Shown: one piece after another, positions 8,774-17,255 of the stretch
How the letters are laid out: the number at the start of each line of letters is the position of its first letter
Position numbering within the stretch: position 1 is the first letter of the stretch
Source: Terfezia claveryi
Taxonomy: Eukaryota; Ascomycota; Pezizomycetes; Pezizales; Pezizaceae
NCBI GenBank assembly: GCA_015179025.1
Contig: WHUX01000510.1
Location: forward strand, 1 to 21,732
DNA length: 21,732 bases
Reading direction: 5' to 3'
Made by a program: the position numbers and the translations under genes
Notes under the pieces: model-generated
Told to the model about the DNA's origin: nothing
The model's input: the letters and a program-made list of their open reading frames with translations, nothing else
Databases searched by the model: none

Positions 8774-10221
8774 TGTCACGGGGTGACATCCAGCCCTACC
8801 AAAGGTACTTGGGCCCTTATAGAACGACCCTAGAATCTATATGAACTCTAGGTACACTCTTAGCAGTGTGGTGCAAACGTTTCTAATACTTATCTATAAG
8901 AGTTAAGTATATGAAACGGGTATGAACCTCGGAGAGGTTTATAATCATCCTAGATGGTTAAGACCCTTATGGAACTCCATAGACCCTTGGGGAGCTACGG
9001 TTTAAGTTTCATAAGAATCCGATTAACGGTTCAATAGTTATACTCAGATTAATATGCTGACTATATGCATGCTAGCTATATTAGCTGTTACCCTGAAGTC
9101 TTGGCGTTACCCTGAATATTGAATTATTACCCTGAACTGCAGGAAAATAATTCGGTAAAAATAACTAAAAAAATGAAGGACCGAGGGCGCACTTTAGACC
9201 AAAGTGCGTCCGGTGACACTATAAGGGAGTGCGCCCAGGACAGAGGCCAAAGGTAGGGCCAAAACATAAAGTTCTCCGAATTTAATGTTTCAAGGTTCTA
9301 TCTAGGCCTACTCTCGTCCTGATTCCATTTCTGCAATCCTTTTTATGATCGGAGTTAAACTCATGGAGATATAAGACTTTTAATATGGTCATATAGGTCC
9401 ACGAGGAGGTTTACTTATTATTGGTAATAACTTCGTGAATAATTTGGGTATCGCGATAAACTAAGATTCTATAATCTTCTATGCGTTGATACCTTTCCAA
9501 TGGTAATCTACTTGTGACCCACGGTTCTCTATTCATAGAGTTATGTGCAGTTGAAAATTATTTTCAATGGACACTAGACACTATTAAGTGAATATTGCCG
9601 GAAACATAATTAGATGCCTTCGGATATTGTCGGATGGTAATTCGATAGTATCGGGGATTGGTAACGTATCTGAAATTGAATTTAGTTGTCTCGGATAAGA
9701 ATTCTTTAATGGGATAAGCGAGCTATAAGCGAAGTACGTATAACATGCAGACATGGGAATATTCTCTACGTTCGGGTTAGTAACCTGTGACAACGAGTGC
9801 AGATAGCAACTGCATTAACAAAGGTGTGGATGGCATAACACTTAGGAAGAAATTCCAAGGTGACAGGTAGGCCCGCGTTTTATAAAATATTTTTATCATA
9901 AGAATATCTACAAACACCGCGGGATATAAATAGTGCAAGTAGTTCCGGTTGAATTATTCTACCACCAGCGAGTATTCGAAAGCAAGAGCACCTTGAGTAC
10001 ACGAAGCCTACAAAGTTCTAAGTCTTGAGTTAACTTTACTTTTAAGTGACATAGGATTTATTTTGTGTTGCGAAATAAGATCCATGTGAGGAACTACGTT
10101 GGACTAACTTTACTGCTATAGGATTGATATTCTGTGTTGCAGAATAGATATCGTTGCGGCAGCAAATTACGGCCGTCCTAATAGTCGCAAGAGCGCTATC
10201 AGTCAATAGGGCCCCCGTGAA
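8774..10221 (+). repeat. 3' LTR of the chromovirus
   Basis: The right-hand copy of the 1.45 kb LTR starts TGTCACGGGG. Its last bases read CCCGTGA followed by ATCAG, so the terminal CA of the left LTR is altered or lost and the exact end (10220 or 10221) is uncertain. It retains the three TTACCCTGAA repeats, the TATA motif at 9925-9932 and a perfect hairpin at 9188-9208 (CGCACTTT/AAAGTGCG) that is one base off in the 5' LTR. Confidence 0.93.
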
Positions 10222-10690
10222 TCAGATCTTGACCTGATCCTGTATGGCCTTCACTGCCATAATGCAGCGCGTTACTAGACTCTCCTCACTTGTTCCTAGT
10301 TGGAATTGATCAGGCTTGAACATCCGAATCGTGTGGTCCTGCTTCTCTCCCTCCTTCGAGGTCAGGATCAACCTGATGAGAAAGCGCATTTGCTTTGCCA
10401 TTTTATCACCTGGGCGGTAGATGATTCTAAAATTGAACTGGCTTAGTATTTCTGCCCATCTGGACTGCCTTCATTGAGATCTTAGTGGAATTAAAGTACT
10501 CAAGGTTCTTGTGATCCGTATACACAATTATCTCCTCCGGGGCACCCATGAGAAAATATCTCCATTCCTGAAAACAATTGACAATTACGACCATCTCCTT
10601 GTCATGGACATCGTAATTAAGTTCTGCTAGGATAAAGCGTTTCGAATAGTATGCTACTGGGTGCCAATGACCATCTGGTTCTGTTTGGGA
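10222..10690 (-). pseudogene. Outer chromovirus copy, end of RNase H and linker
   Basis: The reverse complement aligns with about 6593-7050 of the plus-strand element: HPVAYYSKRF, the VYTDHKNLEYFNSTKI block, then the linker QLGTSEESLV. Here the linker frame is intact where the other copy has lost bases near 6987 and 7021. Past the GCAGTGAAGGCC block the linker differs from the other copy, showing real divergence between the two. The left end is the 3' LTR junction and the right end is the foldback-like element, which enters just upstream of the RNase H motif HPVAYYSKRF. It continues in sense from 13881. Confidence 0.88.
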
Positions 10691-10789
10691 CATCAGCAAA
10701 AATAATATTTGCGTCCTGTGTGTCAGACGCATGTAATGCATGAGACGATCCCTCAAAATCAGGACGCGAACGCTTGTTGCGCCAGCGTC

Positions 10790-11070
10790 CTGACGCACTG
10801 GGACGTTGCTCATACGCCTGGGACGCACCACCAATTCTTGGTGGTTGCGCTCGTGTCTAGGATGCACTGTAACGTTGCTCACACGCCTGGGACGCTACAC
10901 CAATGCTGGGCAGTTGCTCTCGCATCTGGGATGCACTTGGACGTTGCCACCATGCTTGGGACGCACTGGAACGTTGCCCCCTCGCCTGGGATGCAACACC
11001 AATGCTGGGCAGTTGCTCTCGCACCTGGGATGCACTGGGATGTTGCCCCCGTACCTGGGATGCAAGCATA
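10790..11070 (+). repeat. GC-rich tandem array in the left arm
   Basis: These are imperfect repeats of about 30-40 bp, built on GGGACGCACTGGAACGTTGC and the sister unit CAACACCAATGCTGGGCAGT. Related but fewer copies lie inverted in the right arm at 13628-13830. Several frames are open across it because the repeat lacks stops; nothing suggests a protein. Confidence 0.75.
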
Positions 11071-11282
11071 CATGCAACCTTTGTCCCAACGCACTTGGTA
11101 GGTAAACACAACTCGCTTACAGCTTGCATCTGCTACGTGCTTACACCAGCCAGCTATGTAGCCGGGTTTGCAACCTTTGAATATGCATGCAGCAGAAATA
11201 TTGATTGTATTTGCCAATTATTATATACACAGAGAGGTATTTAGCAATAGATATGTATACGGAACATATGTGCAGCAAAACT

Positions 11283-11374
11283 CACTCTAACTCTCGTTGT
11301 ATCCATCGCTCTAACTCTCGCTCTAATGCTCGCTCTAATTCTCACTCTAATGCTTTCTCTAATACTCGCTGTAA
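11283..11374 (+). repeat. 12-bp tandem array (GCTCTAATNCTC) in the left arm
   Basis: About seven units follow the consensus GCTCTAAYNCTC, interrupted once by a GTTGTATCCATC-like unit. The right arm carries an inverted, longer version at 13268-13410. Confidence 0.8.
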
Positions 11375-11700
11375 TATGCTGGGAATAATGAGCAAAGGGA
11401 AAAAGCGCGGGGAAGGGAAGTATATATACAGGAAAACCATAGTTGCTAAGGCCGACTGCTAAGGCCGACAATTTAGACTTTCCGAAGACAATGAGATAGG
11501 GGATAATAAGAGAAGTGGCACGACAGTGATCAACGGCGCTCAGCCCCCCTTTCGCACGTGGGTGCCGTACTACTCAATGCCTAGTCTGGTAATAGTATTA
11601 TTGGGAAATCGTAGTCGTAGTACTGCGAACGAGACAAGTACTGCGATATGTGCGGAGTTCACCCTTTGTGATATATCCCGTAGGAATTCATGCATGTGCG

Positions 11701-12937
11701 GGCTTATATAAGTAATATATATGTGGGAGAAACTCGTGCTTTTGGAGACATATATATATATATGCGAGAAATCTATGCATTCGTAGACTTATATATATGT
11801 ATGCGAGAAATCCATACATTCGCAGGCTTATATATATATATGCGAGAAACTCGTGCTTTTGGAGACTTATATATATATATGCGAGAAACCCATGTGCTCG
11901 CTGCTTAAATATATATATGCGAGAAATCCATGCATTCGCGGGCTTATATATATATATATGCGAGAAACTCATGCTTTTGGAAACTTATTTATATATGTGC
12001 GAGACACTCGTGCTTTTGGAGACTTATATATATATGTGCGAGAAACTCGTGCTTTTGGAGACATATATATATATGTGCGAGAAACTCGCGCTTTTGGAGA
12101 CATATATATATATGTGGGAGAAACTTATGCTTTTGGAGACATATATATATATATGCGAGAAACTCGTGCTTTTGGAGACTTATATATATATATATACGAG
12201 AAATCCATACATTCGCAGGCTTATATATATATGCAAGGAACTCGTGCTTTTGGGACATATATATATATATATGTGAGAAATCCATATATTCGCAGGCTTA
12301 TATATATATATATGAGAAACTCGTGCTTTTGGAGACTTATATATATATATATACGAGAAATCCATACATTTGCAGGCTTATATATATATGCGAGAAACTC
12401 GTGCTTTTGGGATATATATATATATATATGTGAGAAATCCATACATTCGCAGGCTTATATATATATATGCGAGAAACTCGTGCTGTTGGGACATATATAT
12501 ATATATATGTGAGAAATCCATACATTCGCAGGCTTATATATATATATGCGAGAAACTCGTGCTTTTGGGACATATATATATATATATGTGAGAAATCCAT
12601 ACATACGCAGGCTTATATATATATATGCAAGAAACTCGTGCTTTTGGAGACTTATATATATATATGCGAGAAATCTATACATTCGTAGGCTTATATATAT
12701 ATGCGAGAAACTCGTGCTTTTGGGACATATATATATATATATGTGAGAAATCCATACATTCGCAGGCTTATATATATATGCGAGAAACTCGTACTTTTGG
12801 GACATATATATATATATATATGTGAGAAATCCATACATTCGCAGGCTTATATATATATATGCGAGAAACTCGTACTTTTGGAGACTAATATATATATATG
12901 CGAGAAACTCGTACTTTCGGATACTTATATATATATA
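11701..12937 (+). repeat. Minisatellite of two alternating ~40-bp monomers
   Basis: I count about 31 head-to-tail monomers of 37-42 bp. Each ends in a (TA)n run and begins GCGAGAAA or GTGAGAAA. Type A continues CTCGTGCTTTTGGAGACT and type B continues TCCATACATTCGCAGGCT. From about 12141 to 12860 they alternate strictly A-B, about nine dimers, while the left third is irregular with runs of A and one odd monomer near 11881. Each monomer holds a small dyad: CGAG-AAA-CTCG in A, TGCGA...TCGCA in B. Long open frames on both strands are side effects of the repeat period. Confidence 0.9.
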
Positions 12938-13267
12938 CCCGTGAATGCATGAATTCCTACGGGATATATCACAAAGCGTGAACTCCGCACATATCGCAGT
13001 ACTTGTCTCGTTCGCAGTACCACAACTACGATTTCCCAATATGACTATTACCAGGCCAGACATTGAGTAGTACGGCACCCGCATGCGAAAGGGGGGCTGA
13101 GCGCCATTGATCACTGTCGTGCCACTTCTCTTATTATCCCCTATCTCATTGTCTTCGGAAAGTCTAAATTGTCGGCCTTAGCAGTCAGCCTTGGCAACTA
13201 TGGTTTTCCTGTATATATACTTCCCTTCCCCGCGCTTTTTCCCTTTGCTCATTATTCCCAGCATATT

Positions 13268-13410
13268 ACAGCGAGTATTAGAGAGAGCATTAGAGCGAGA
13301 ATTAGAGCGAGCATTAGTAGAGTGAGAATTAGAGCGAGTATTAGAGCGAGAGTTAGAGCGATGGATACCACGAGAGTTAGAGCGAAGCTTAGGCCAAGGG
13401 TTAGAGCGAG
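13268..13410 (-). repeat. 12-bp tandem array in the right arm
   Basis: This is the inverted counterpart of 11283-11374, with about three to four additional units (GAGCGAGNRTTA on the plus strand) and one degenerate stretch near 13384-13400. Confidence 0.78.
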
Positions 13411-13627
13411 TGTTGCTGCACATATGGTCCGTGTACATATCTATTGCTAAATACCTCTCTGTGTATATAATAATTGGCGAATACAATGAATATTTCTGCT
13501 GCATGCATATTCAAAGGTTGCAAACCCGGCTACATAGCTGGCTGGTGTAAGCACGTAGCAGATATAAGCTATAAGCGGGTTGTGTTTACCCACCAAGTGC
13601 GTCGGGACAAAGGTTGCATGTATGCTT

Positions 13628-13830
13628 GCGTCCCAGGCACGGGGGCAACATCCTAGAGTGTCCCAGATGCGAGATCAACTGCCCAGCATTAGTGTTGCGT
13701 CCCAGGCAAGGGGGCAACGTTCCAGTGCGTCCAGATGCCAGAGCAACTGCCCAGCATTGGTGTTGCGTTACAGGCGAGGGGACAACGTTCTAGTGCGTCC
13801 AGACGCATAGGACGCACAGGACGCAAACTC
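13628..13830 (-). repeat. GC-rich tandem array in the right arm
   Basis: This is the inverted, shorter version of the left-arm array. The units are CAACGTTCCAGTGCGTCC and ACTGCCCAGCATTGGTGTTG with their variants, roughly two and a half double units. Confidence 0.72.
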
Positions 13831-13880
13831 GTGTCCGGACGCTTGGTGGTATGTCCTGATGCACATTTTTTTTTGCTGAT

Positions 13881-15023
13881 GGATAGAATACTAGCTTTTG
13901 CTAGATCAGACGCATCTGTCTCGATCATTTTTGGTCGTTCTGGATGATAATGGCATAGTATCGGAGCGGTGGTAAACCTATATTTCAACTTATCGAAGGC
14001 CTGTTGATACTGTTGTGTCTAGTTCCAAGGAACTCCATTGTGCATTAGTGTCTAAATCGGCAAAGCTAAACTACTAAAGCCTTGAATAAACTGGTGATAG
14101 AAATTAGCAAATCCAATAAACTTCTGCACTTCTTTGACGTTCCGAGGAGCCTGCCAGGCGAGGATGTCCTCGACTTTCTTCTGCCCCATTTGTATCCCCT
14201 TTGTACCTACTTTAAATCCCACAAATTCGACTTCTGGGACCGTGACATGGAAGATACACTTGTCTATGTTGACACAAAGGTTATTCTCCATTAGTTTCTG
14301 CAGCACCCAACGGACGAGCTCGACATGTTCTTCCTCTGTTTGGGTATAAATGAGGATATCATCAATATATACAACTATTCCTCAGTCAATTTGTTCTGAT
14401 AGAATATTGTTAACATGTCACTGGAAAACAAATGGTGCGTTAGTTAGCCCAAAAGGCATAACTGTATATTCATATAGGCCATATCTTGTCTTGAACGCTG
14501 TTTTCCACTCATCTCCAGCTGCTATTCTGAGTAGGTTAAACCCGAGTTTGAGATTGAGTTTGGAGAAAACCTGTGAAGTACCAACTTGTTCCATTAGGGT
14601 AGTCATAAGTGGTAGGGGATACTTGTCTTTTTTGGTTATGGCATTGAGCCCTCTATAGTCTACGACTATTCTGAGCTTGCCATTTGGCTGTTTGGTGAAG
14701 AATATAGGAGCGCCGGCACTGCTTTTGCTCGGTCTTATCTTGCCGGTTCGGAGCATCTCATCTAGCTATTCTTTGAGAAGCTCTAGTTCATCAGGGGAGA
14801 GGGGGTATAGTTTTCCTGATGGGGGACTCTTTCCTTCTTCTAACTCAATAGTCATGTCTTGTAGAGCGTGCGTGGGAAGGGCGGATTGCAACTCCTTTCC
14901 AAAGATTTTTACAAAATCCCTGTACTGTATTGGCAATCGATCAGCAAGTTTATGGATATTTTCAGTCGCTGTTATTTTCATAACCTTGCGAACGTCTCCA
15001 TTAGCGAACTTCTGATAATCTCA
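13881..15023 (-). pseudogene. Outer chromovirus copy, reverse transcriptase and start of RNase H
   Basis: This minus-strand sequence aligns with about 5455-6592 of the plus-strand element. RT motifs are readable in order: LRIVVDYRGLN, KDKYPLP, FSKLNLKLGF (catalytic-site D changed to N), MPFGLTNAPFVFQ, YIDD, then the start of RNase H. It is interrupted by stops at 15021-15023 (TGA for TGG), 14766-14768 (TAG for TAC), 14418-14420 (TGA for CGA) and 14382-14384 (TGA for CGA), plus small indels such as an extra GTGAC-like insertion near 14240. The catalytic D-to-N change and the stops show it is long inactive. It continues at 10690 beyond the foldback-like element. Confidence 0.9.
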
Positions 15024-15875
15024 TTCCTCTATTTCAATTAATCCGACATATTGAGTCTCTGCAAGTACTTCGTCAAATTCAGCGAAATCAGTAACCTCCT
15101 CGATTTCCAATGATCTTTTTAGCTCGAGTCCATAAGGAGTAGTGACCCATAGCTTATCACAATTGGCTTTAATCCAATCCATCCACAAAATGAGTGGAAG
15201 ACCTGGTTGGAGGCACGTAACCTCAGTTACCAGGTCAAGAGTTTTGTTTCGTCCCGATCTTGCATCTGAGACCTCCATCTGCAGGTTCTGAACCTGCACT
15301 GTGCCAGACCTCTTGAGAATTAAGCCGTCGGCGCTCTCTAATCTCAGTCTTTTCTCCCTCTTAACCCAAGGCAGCATCATCTGTTCAACGAAAGAAGAAT
15401 CGAAAATCGTGGCTTCTGCGCCAGTATCAACCAAAGCATTAATGGAAATTTCGCGTTTATTTCCTCCGTACATATAAGATAACTTAACAGAGATAAGAAA
15501 TTTCAATCCTTCACACTTCAATACCTTCGCACCCGATTTTCCTGCCAAAGAGAGATCCTTAATTCCATCCAATGAAATATCCGGTGCCGCCACCTTTCGT
15601 GGTCTTTTTTCGAGTGCGCCAATATGAGGAGCCACCTCATCATCAGCTTTTCTTTTTGTCCCTTTTTTTGCGTTTTTATTAGATAAAGAAAGAGAAGAAA
15701 TAGCAGAAGAAGACAAATTGCAAGAAACAGAACTAATCAAAACAGGGTCAATATCTATAGGTTCCCCTTCATGTTCTTCCTTCCAACTGCTAACAGAGAT
15801 GCCATTCCTTATAATACAAATAGAAAACCAATCCTGCGAGACTATCCGACCTGACGTACTAGATAGCCCGTATCG
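15021..15875 (-). pseudogene. Outer chromovirus copy, protease segment with intact frame
   Basis: The frame is open from directly after the gag TAG (15876-15878) down to the TGA at 15021, with no frameshift. It includes the retropepsin motif ALVDTGAEATIFDSS and runs unbroken through FVEQMMLPWV, the point where the plus-strand copy lost a base. The codon equivalent to the plus-strand pol ATG (4722) is ATA here, which implies either loss of that start or that it was never the functional start. Counting by domain, this is the best-preserved pol piece of the older copy. Confidence 0.87.
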
Positions 15876-16259
15876 CTAACAGTCCGAATTCTTCCCATAA
15901 TCCAACTCATCCTCACTAACAATGTGCCCAAACTGAACCTCAAGTGGCGCTACCACAGCCGCTCCTGCAGACACTGTCGCCACTTTCTTAGCTTCCTCCT
16001 TTCCCTTTCCCTTTCCCTTTGCCTTTGTTTCATCCGTAACCTTCCAACCGATAGAACAGTCACCCATCATGTGAGATTTGTCCCCACACTTGATGTACTG
16101 TCCATCCTTCTTTAGAGCCTGTCTCATAGCATATGTAACGCTATCTTGGCCAGGCTCTTTGGCTTTCTTAGAAGGAGTATCTAACTTGGATTTAGTTTTA
16201 GCATCAGGCTTAGTTTTTGTCTTTTGCTTGGGCTAGGTAATTCAGTCTTTGAGGTTTTC
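15876..16259 (-). pseudogene. Outer chromovirus copy, end of gag with CCHC knuckle
   Basis: The zinc knuckle reads CIKCGDKSHMMGDC-like with one change (QYIKCGDKSHMMGDC, the first Cys replaced by Tyr). The frame is then open through the Lys/Gly-rich stretch and a tail, ELDYGKNSDC, ending at TAG 15876-15878. This tail is absent from the plus-strand reading only because of two lost bases there. A TAG at 16233-16235 replaces an AAG codon. The 5' remainder of gag and the 5' LTR of this copy are missing: sequence stops at 16259, where a plus-strand LTR begins. Confidence 0.85.
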
Positions 16260-16396
16260 TGTCACGGGGTGACATCCAGCCCTACCAAAGGTACTTGGGC
16301 CCTTATAGAACGACCTTAGAACCCATATAAGCTCTAGGTACACTCTTAGTAGTGTGGTGCAAACGTTTCTAATACTTATCTATAAGAGTTAAGTAT
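16260..16396 (+). repeat. Truncated chromovirus LTR
   Basis: The first 137 bp of the same LTR family are present in plus orientation, starting TGTCACGGGG and ending ...GTTAAGTAT, equivalent to 8774-8910. It begins abruptly inside the outer copy's gag. The remaining ~1.3 kb of LTR is absent; the next base starts CATCAGG, the same six bases (CATCAG) as the foldback-like element's terminus. Confidence 0.88.
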
Positions 16397-17255
16397 CATC
16401 AGGAACGACGGTAGAATACCTTGCGTACGTCTCACGCCTTCTACGCCAGCAAAGGTATTCTGACAGTTGTGGACGCAAACACTCGCAGGTTCGCGCCGCG
16501 ACGTGAATACTCGCAGGCTTGTGCCGTGACGCCTTGTTTGCGTCATGACGGGGATCCTAATGGGCTCACGTCGCGACGCTGGGACCTGAACCTCAGCGTC
16601 CTGAGGTTATATCATTGGGAATGCGCCCAGGGGGTATATCCGTTATGCCCGCGCCCTGGCGTTGTCTCTCTTGTGTCCCCGCCCAGATGCTGATCGTCCT
16701 CCGTCCACTCTATTTTCTTTTGTGAAGTCATCTCCGCCGACGGACTCTAAAGGGTCACGTGCCGACCCTAGGGATCCGTCAATCACTGGCTTCCCGGCGC
16801 CAGCCGTCGATACGGCGCCACCCTTCGATACGGCGCCACCCGTCGATTGCAAGCCTTCTGGCGCCCTCTGACGTCGGCGATCACAAGGAAACCCGAGGCT
16901 AATTGCACCTTATATTCTGCACCCCAATTATTCACATGCATCTGTTGATCCCAGCAGTTTCGTGCACCAGGTTAACCCTTTTTCTGTTGGACTCCTTATT
17001 CTATTTCTGTGATTCGTGTACCCCTGAACTATGTAACCAAGACAAATAAATTCTAACATCCCACAAGCCCTCCGAAAACTAATATATCCCCCAACCTTGT
17101 CCCTTTAACAAAACTCCCTCCTCAACTACCAAACCAACACTAAAATAACTAAACATCCAAAGCCGACACCTCTACAAATATCTACCGACCTATCCATTCA
17201 GAATTTCCTCCGTTCGTGCGTCCGCAATCTCCACAATATCGAGCCCATCAGCGTC
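16397..17255. other. GC-rich noncoding stretch with short direct repeats
   Basis: No convincing gene is present. The first ~480 bp are GC-rich with many GACGC/GCGTC motifs. A 23-bp imperfect direct repeat with 28-bp spacing (ACTCGCAGGTTCGCG at 16481 and ACTCGCAGGCTTGTG at 16509) and a short 18-bp repeat built on GATACGGCGCCACCC near 16810-16850 are visible. The composition resembles the subterminal parts of the foldback-like element, so this may be a related or decayed element. After about 16900 it becomes AT-rich and would include the 3' flank of the next minus-strand gene. Confidence 0.5.

Larger units (their letters stand above)
1012..10221 (+). mobile_element. Full-length Ty3/Gypsy chromovirus with two LTRs
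   Basis: This is a 9.2 kb LTR retrotransposon. It has two near-identical ~1.45 kb LTRs starting TGTCA, the left one ending TGACA. A polypurine tract precedes the right LTR. The domain order is gag (CCHC knuckle), aspartic protease, RT (YIDD), RNase H, integrase (HHCC/DDE), chromodomain. RT-RNaseH-integrase order defines Ty3/Gypsy, and the C-terminal chromodomain defines chromoviruses. The body is broken by several 1-nt frameshifts, so this copy is probably not autonomous. It sits in opposite orientation inside the RNaseH-integrase linker of an older copy of the same family. A target-site duplication is not clean: tctag on the left against atcag on the right. The two flanks do rejoin into a plausible uninterrupted linker. 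Confidence 0.93.
10691..11696 (+). repeat. Left inverted arm of the foldback-like element
   Basis: From outside inward, the arm has a ~100-bp end rich in GCGTCC/GGACGC motifs and then a GC-rich tandem array (about 10790-11070). A conserved AT-richer block (about 11080-11280) follows, then a 12-bp repeat array (11283-11374). A conserved block with TATATATA at 11421 leads to an inner end at GAATTCATGCAT. The inner ~600 bp match the right arm closely in inverted orientation; the outer part differs mainly in repeat copy number. Confidence 0.85.
10691..13881. mobile_element. Foldback-like DNA element with ~1 kb inverted arms and a satellite loop
   Basis: The block interrupts the outer chromovirus's RNase H cleanly; removing it rejoins TTTGGGA to TAGAAT as in the intact copy. 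The ends are inverted: CATCAGCAAAAA on the left and TTTTTGCTGATG on the right. A 2-3 bp duplication (GA or GGA) is present; one G can belong to either the repeat or the duplication. Two long inverted arms (10691-11696 and 12945-13881) flank a minisatellite. The arms are themselves built partly from tandem repeats, the hallmark of foldback elements. No transposase is encoded, so it would be non-autonomous. Classical Drosophila FB makes a 9-bp duplication, so the superfamily is open; a 3-bp duplication would fit CACTA or PIF/Harbinger types better. Confidence 0.75.
12945..13881 (-). repeat. Right inverted arm of the foldback-like element
   Basis: This is the reverse complement of the left arm, about 937 bp. 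The inner block (12945-13560) is close to identical to the left arm, with scattered substitutions and small indels. It includes the same TATATATA at 13212 and the 12-bp array at 13268-13410. The outer block has fewer GC-rich units than the left arm. The end carries GCGTCC motifs and nine T residues before GCTGATG. Confidence 0.85.

Noticed and set aside
10427..10882. 151-codon minus-strand frame joining foldback arm sequence to RNase H
   Set aside because: It runs from the transposon arm into a dead chromovirus fragment; a chance fusion at an insertion junction, and the retroviral part is truncated.
10709..11244. Overlapping plus- and minus-strand frames with GMHWDVAP-like repeats
   Set aside because: All frames of a GC-rich tandem array are open; none is preferred between the two arms.
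11701..12937. CRISPR-like appearance: regular ~40-bp repeats
   Set aside because: There are no unique spacers; the units are contiguous head-to-tail monomers with a TA run between them. The context is eukaryotic.
11688..13114. Many open frames of 60-219 codons on both strands, rich in Tyr and Ile (IYIYIY)
   Set aside because: They are translations of the (TA)n-bearing satellite; the period and lack of stops create them in several frames at once, with no codon bias or domain.
13689..13988. 99-codon minus-strand frame joining RNase H to the right foldback arm
   Set aside because: Same kind of junction artefact as at the left end.
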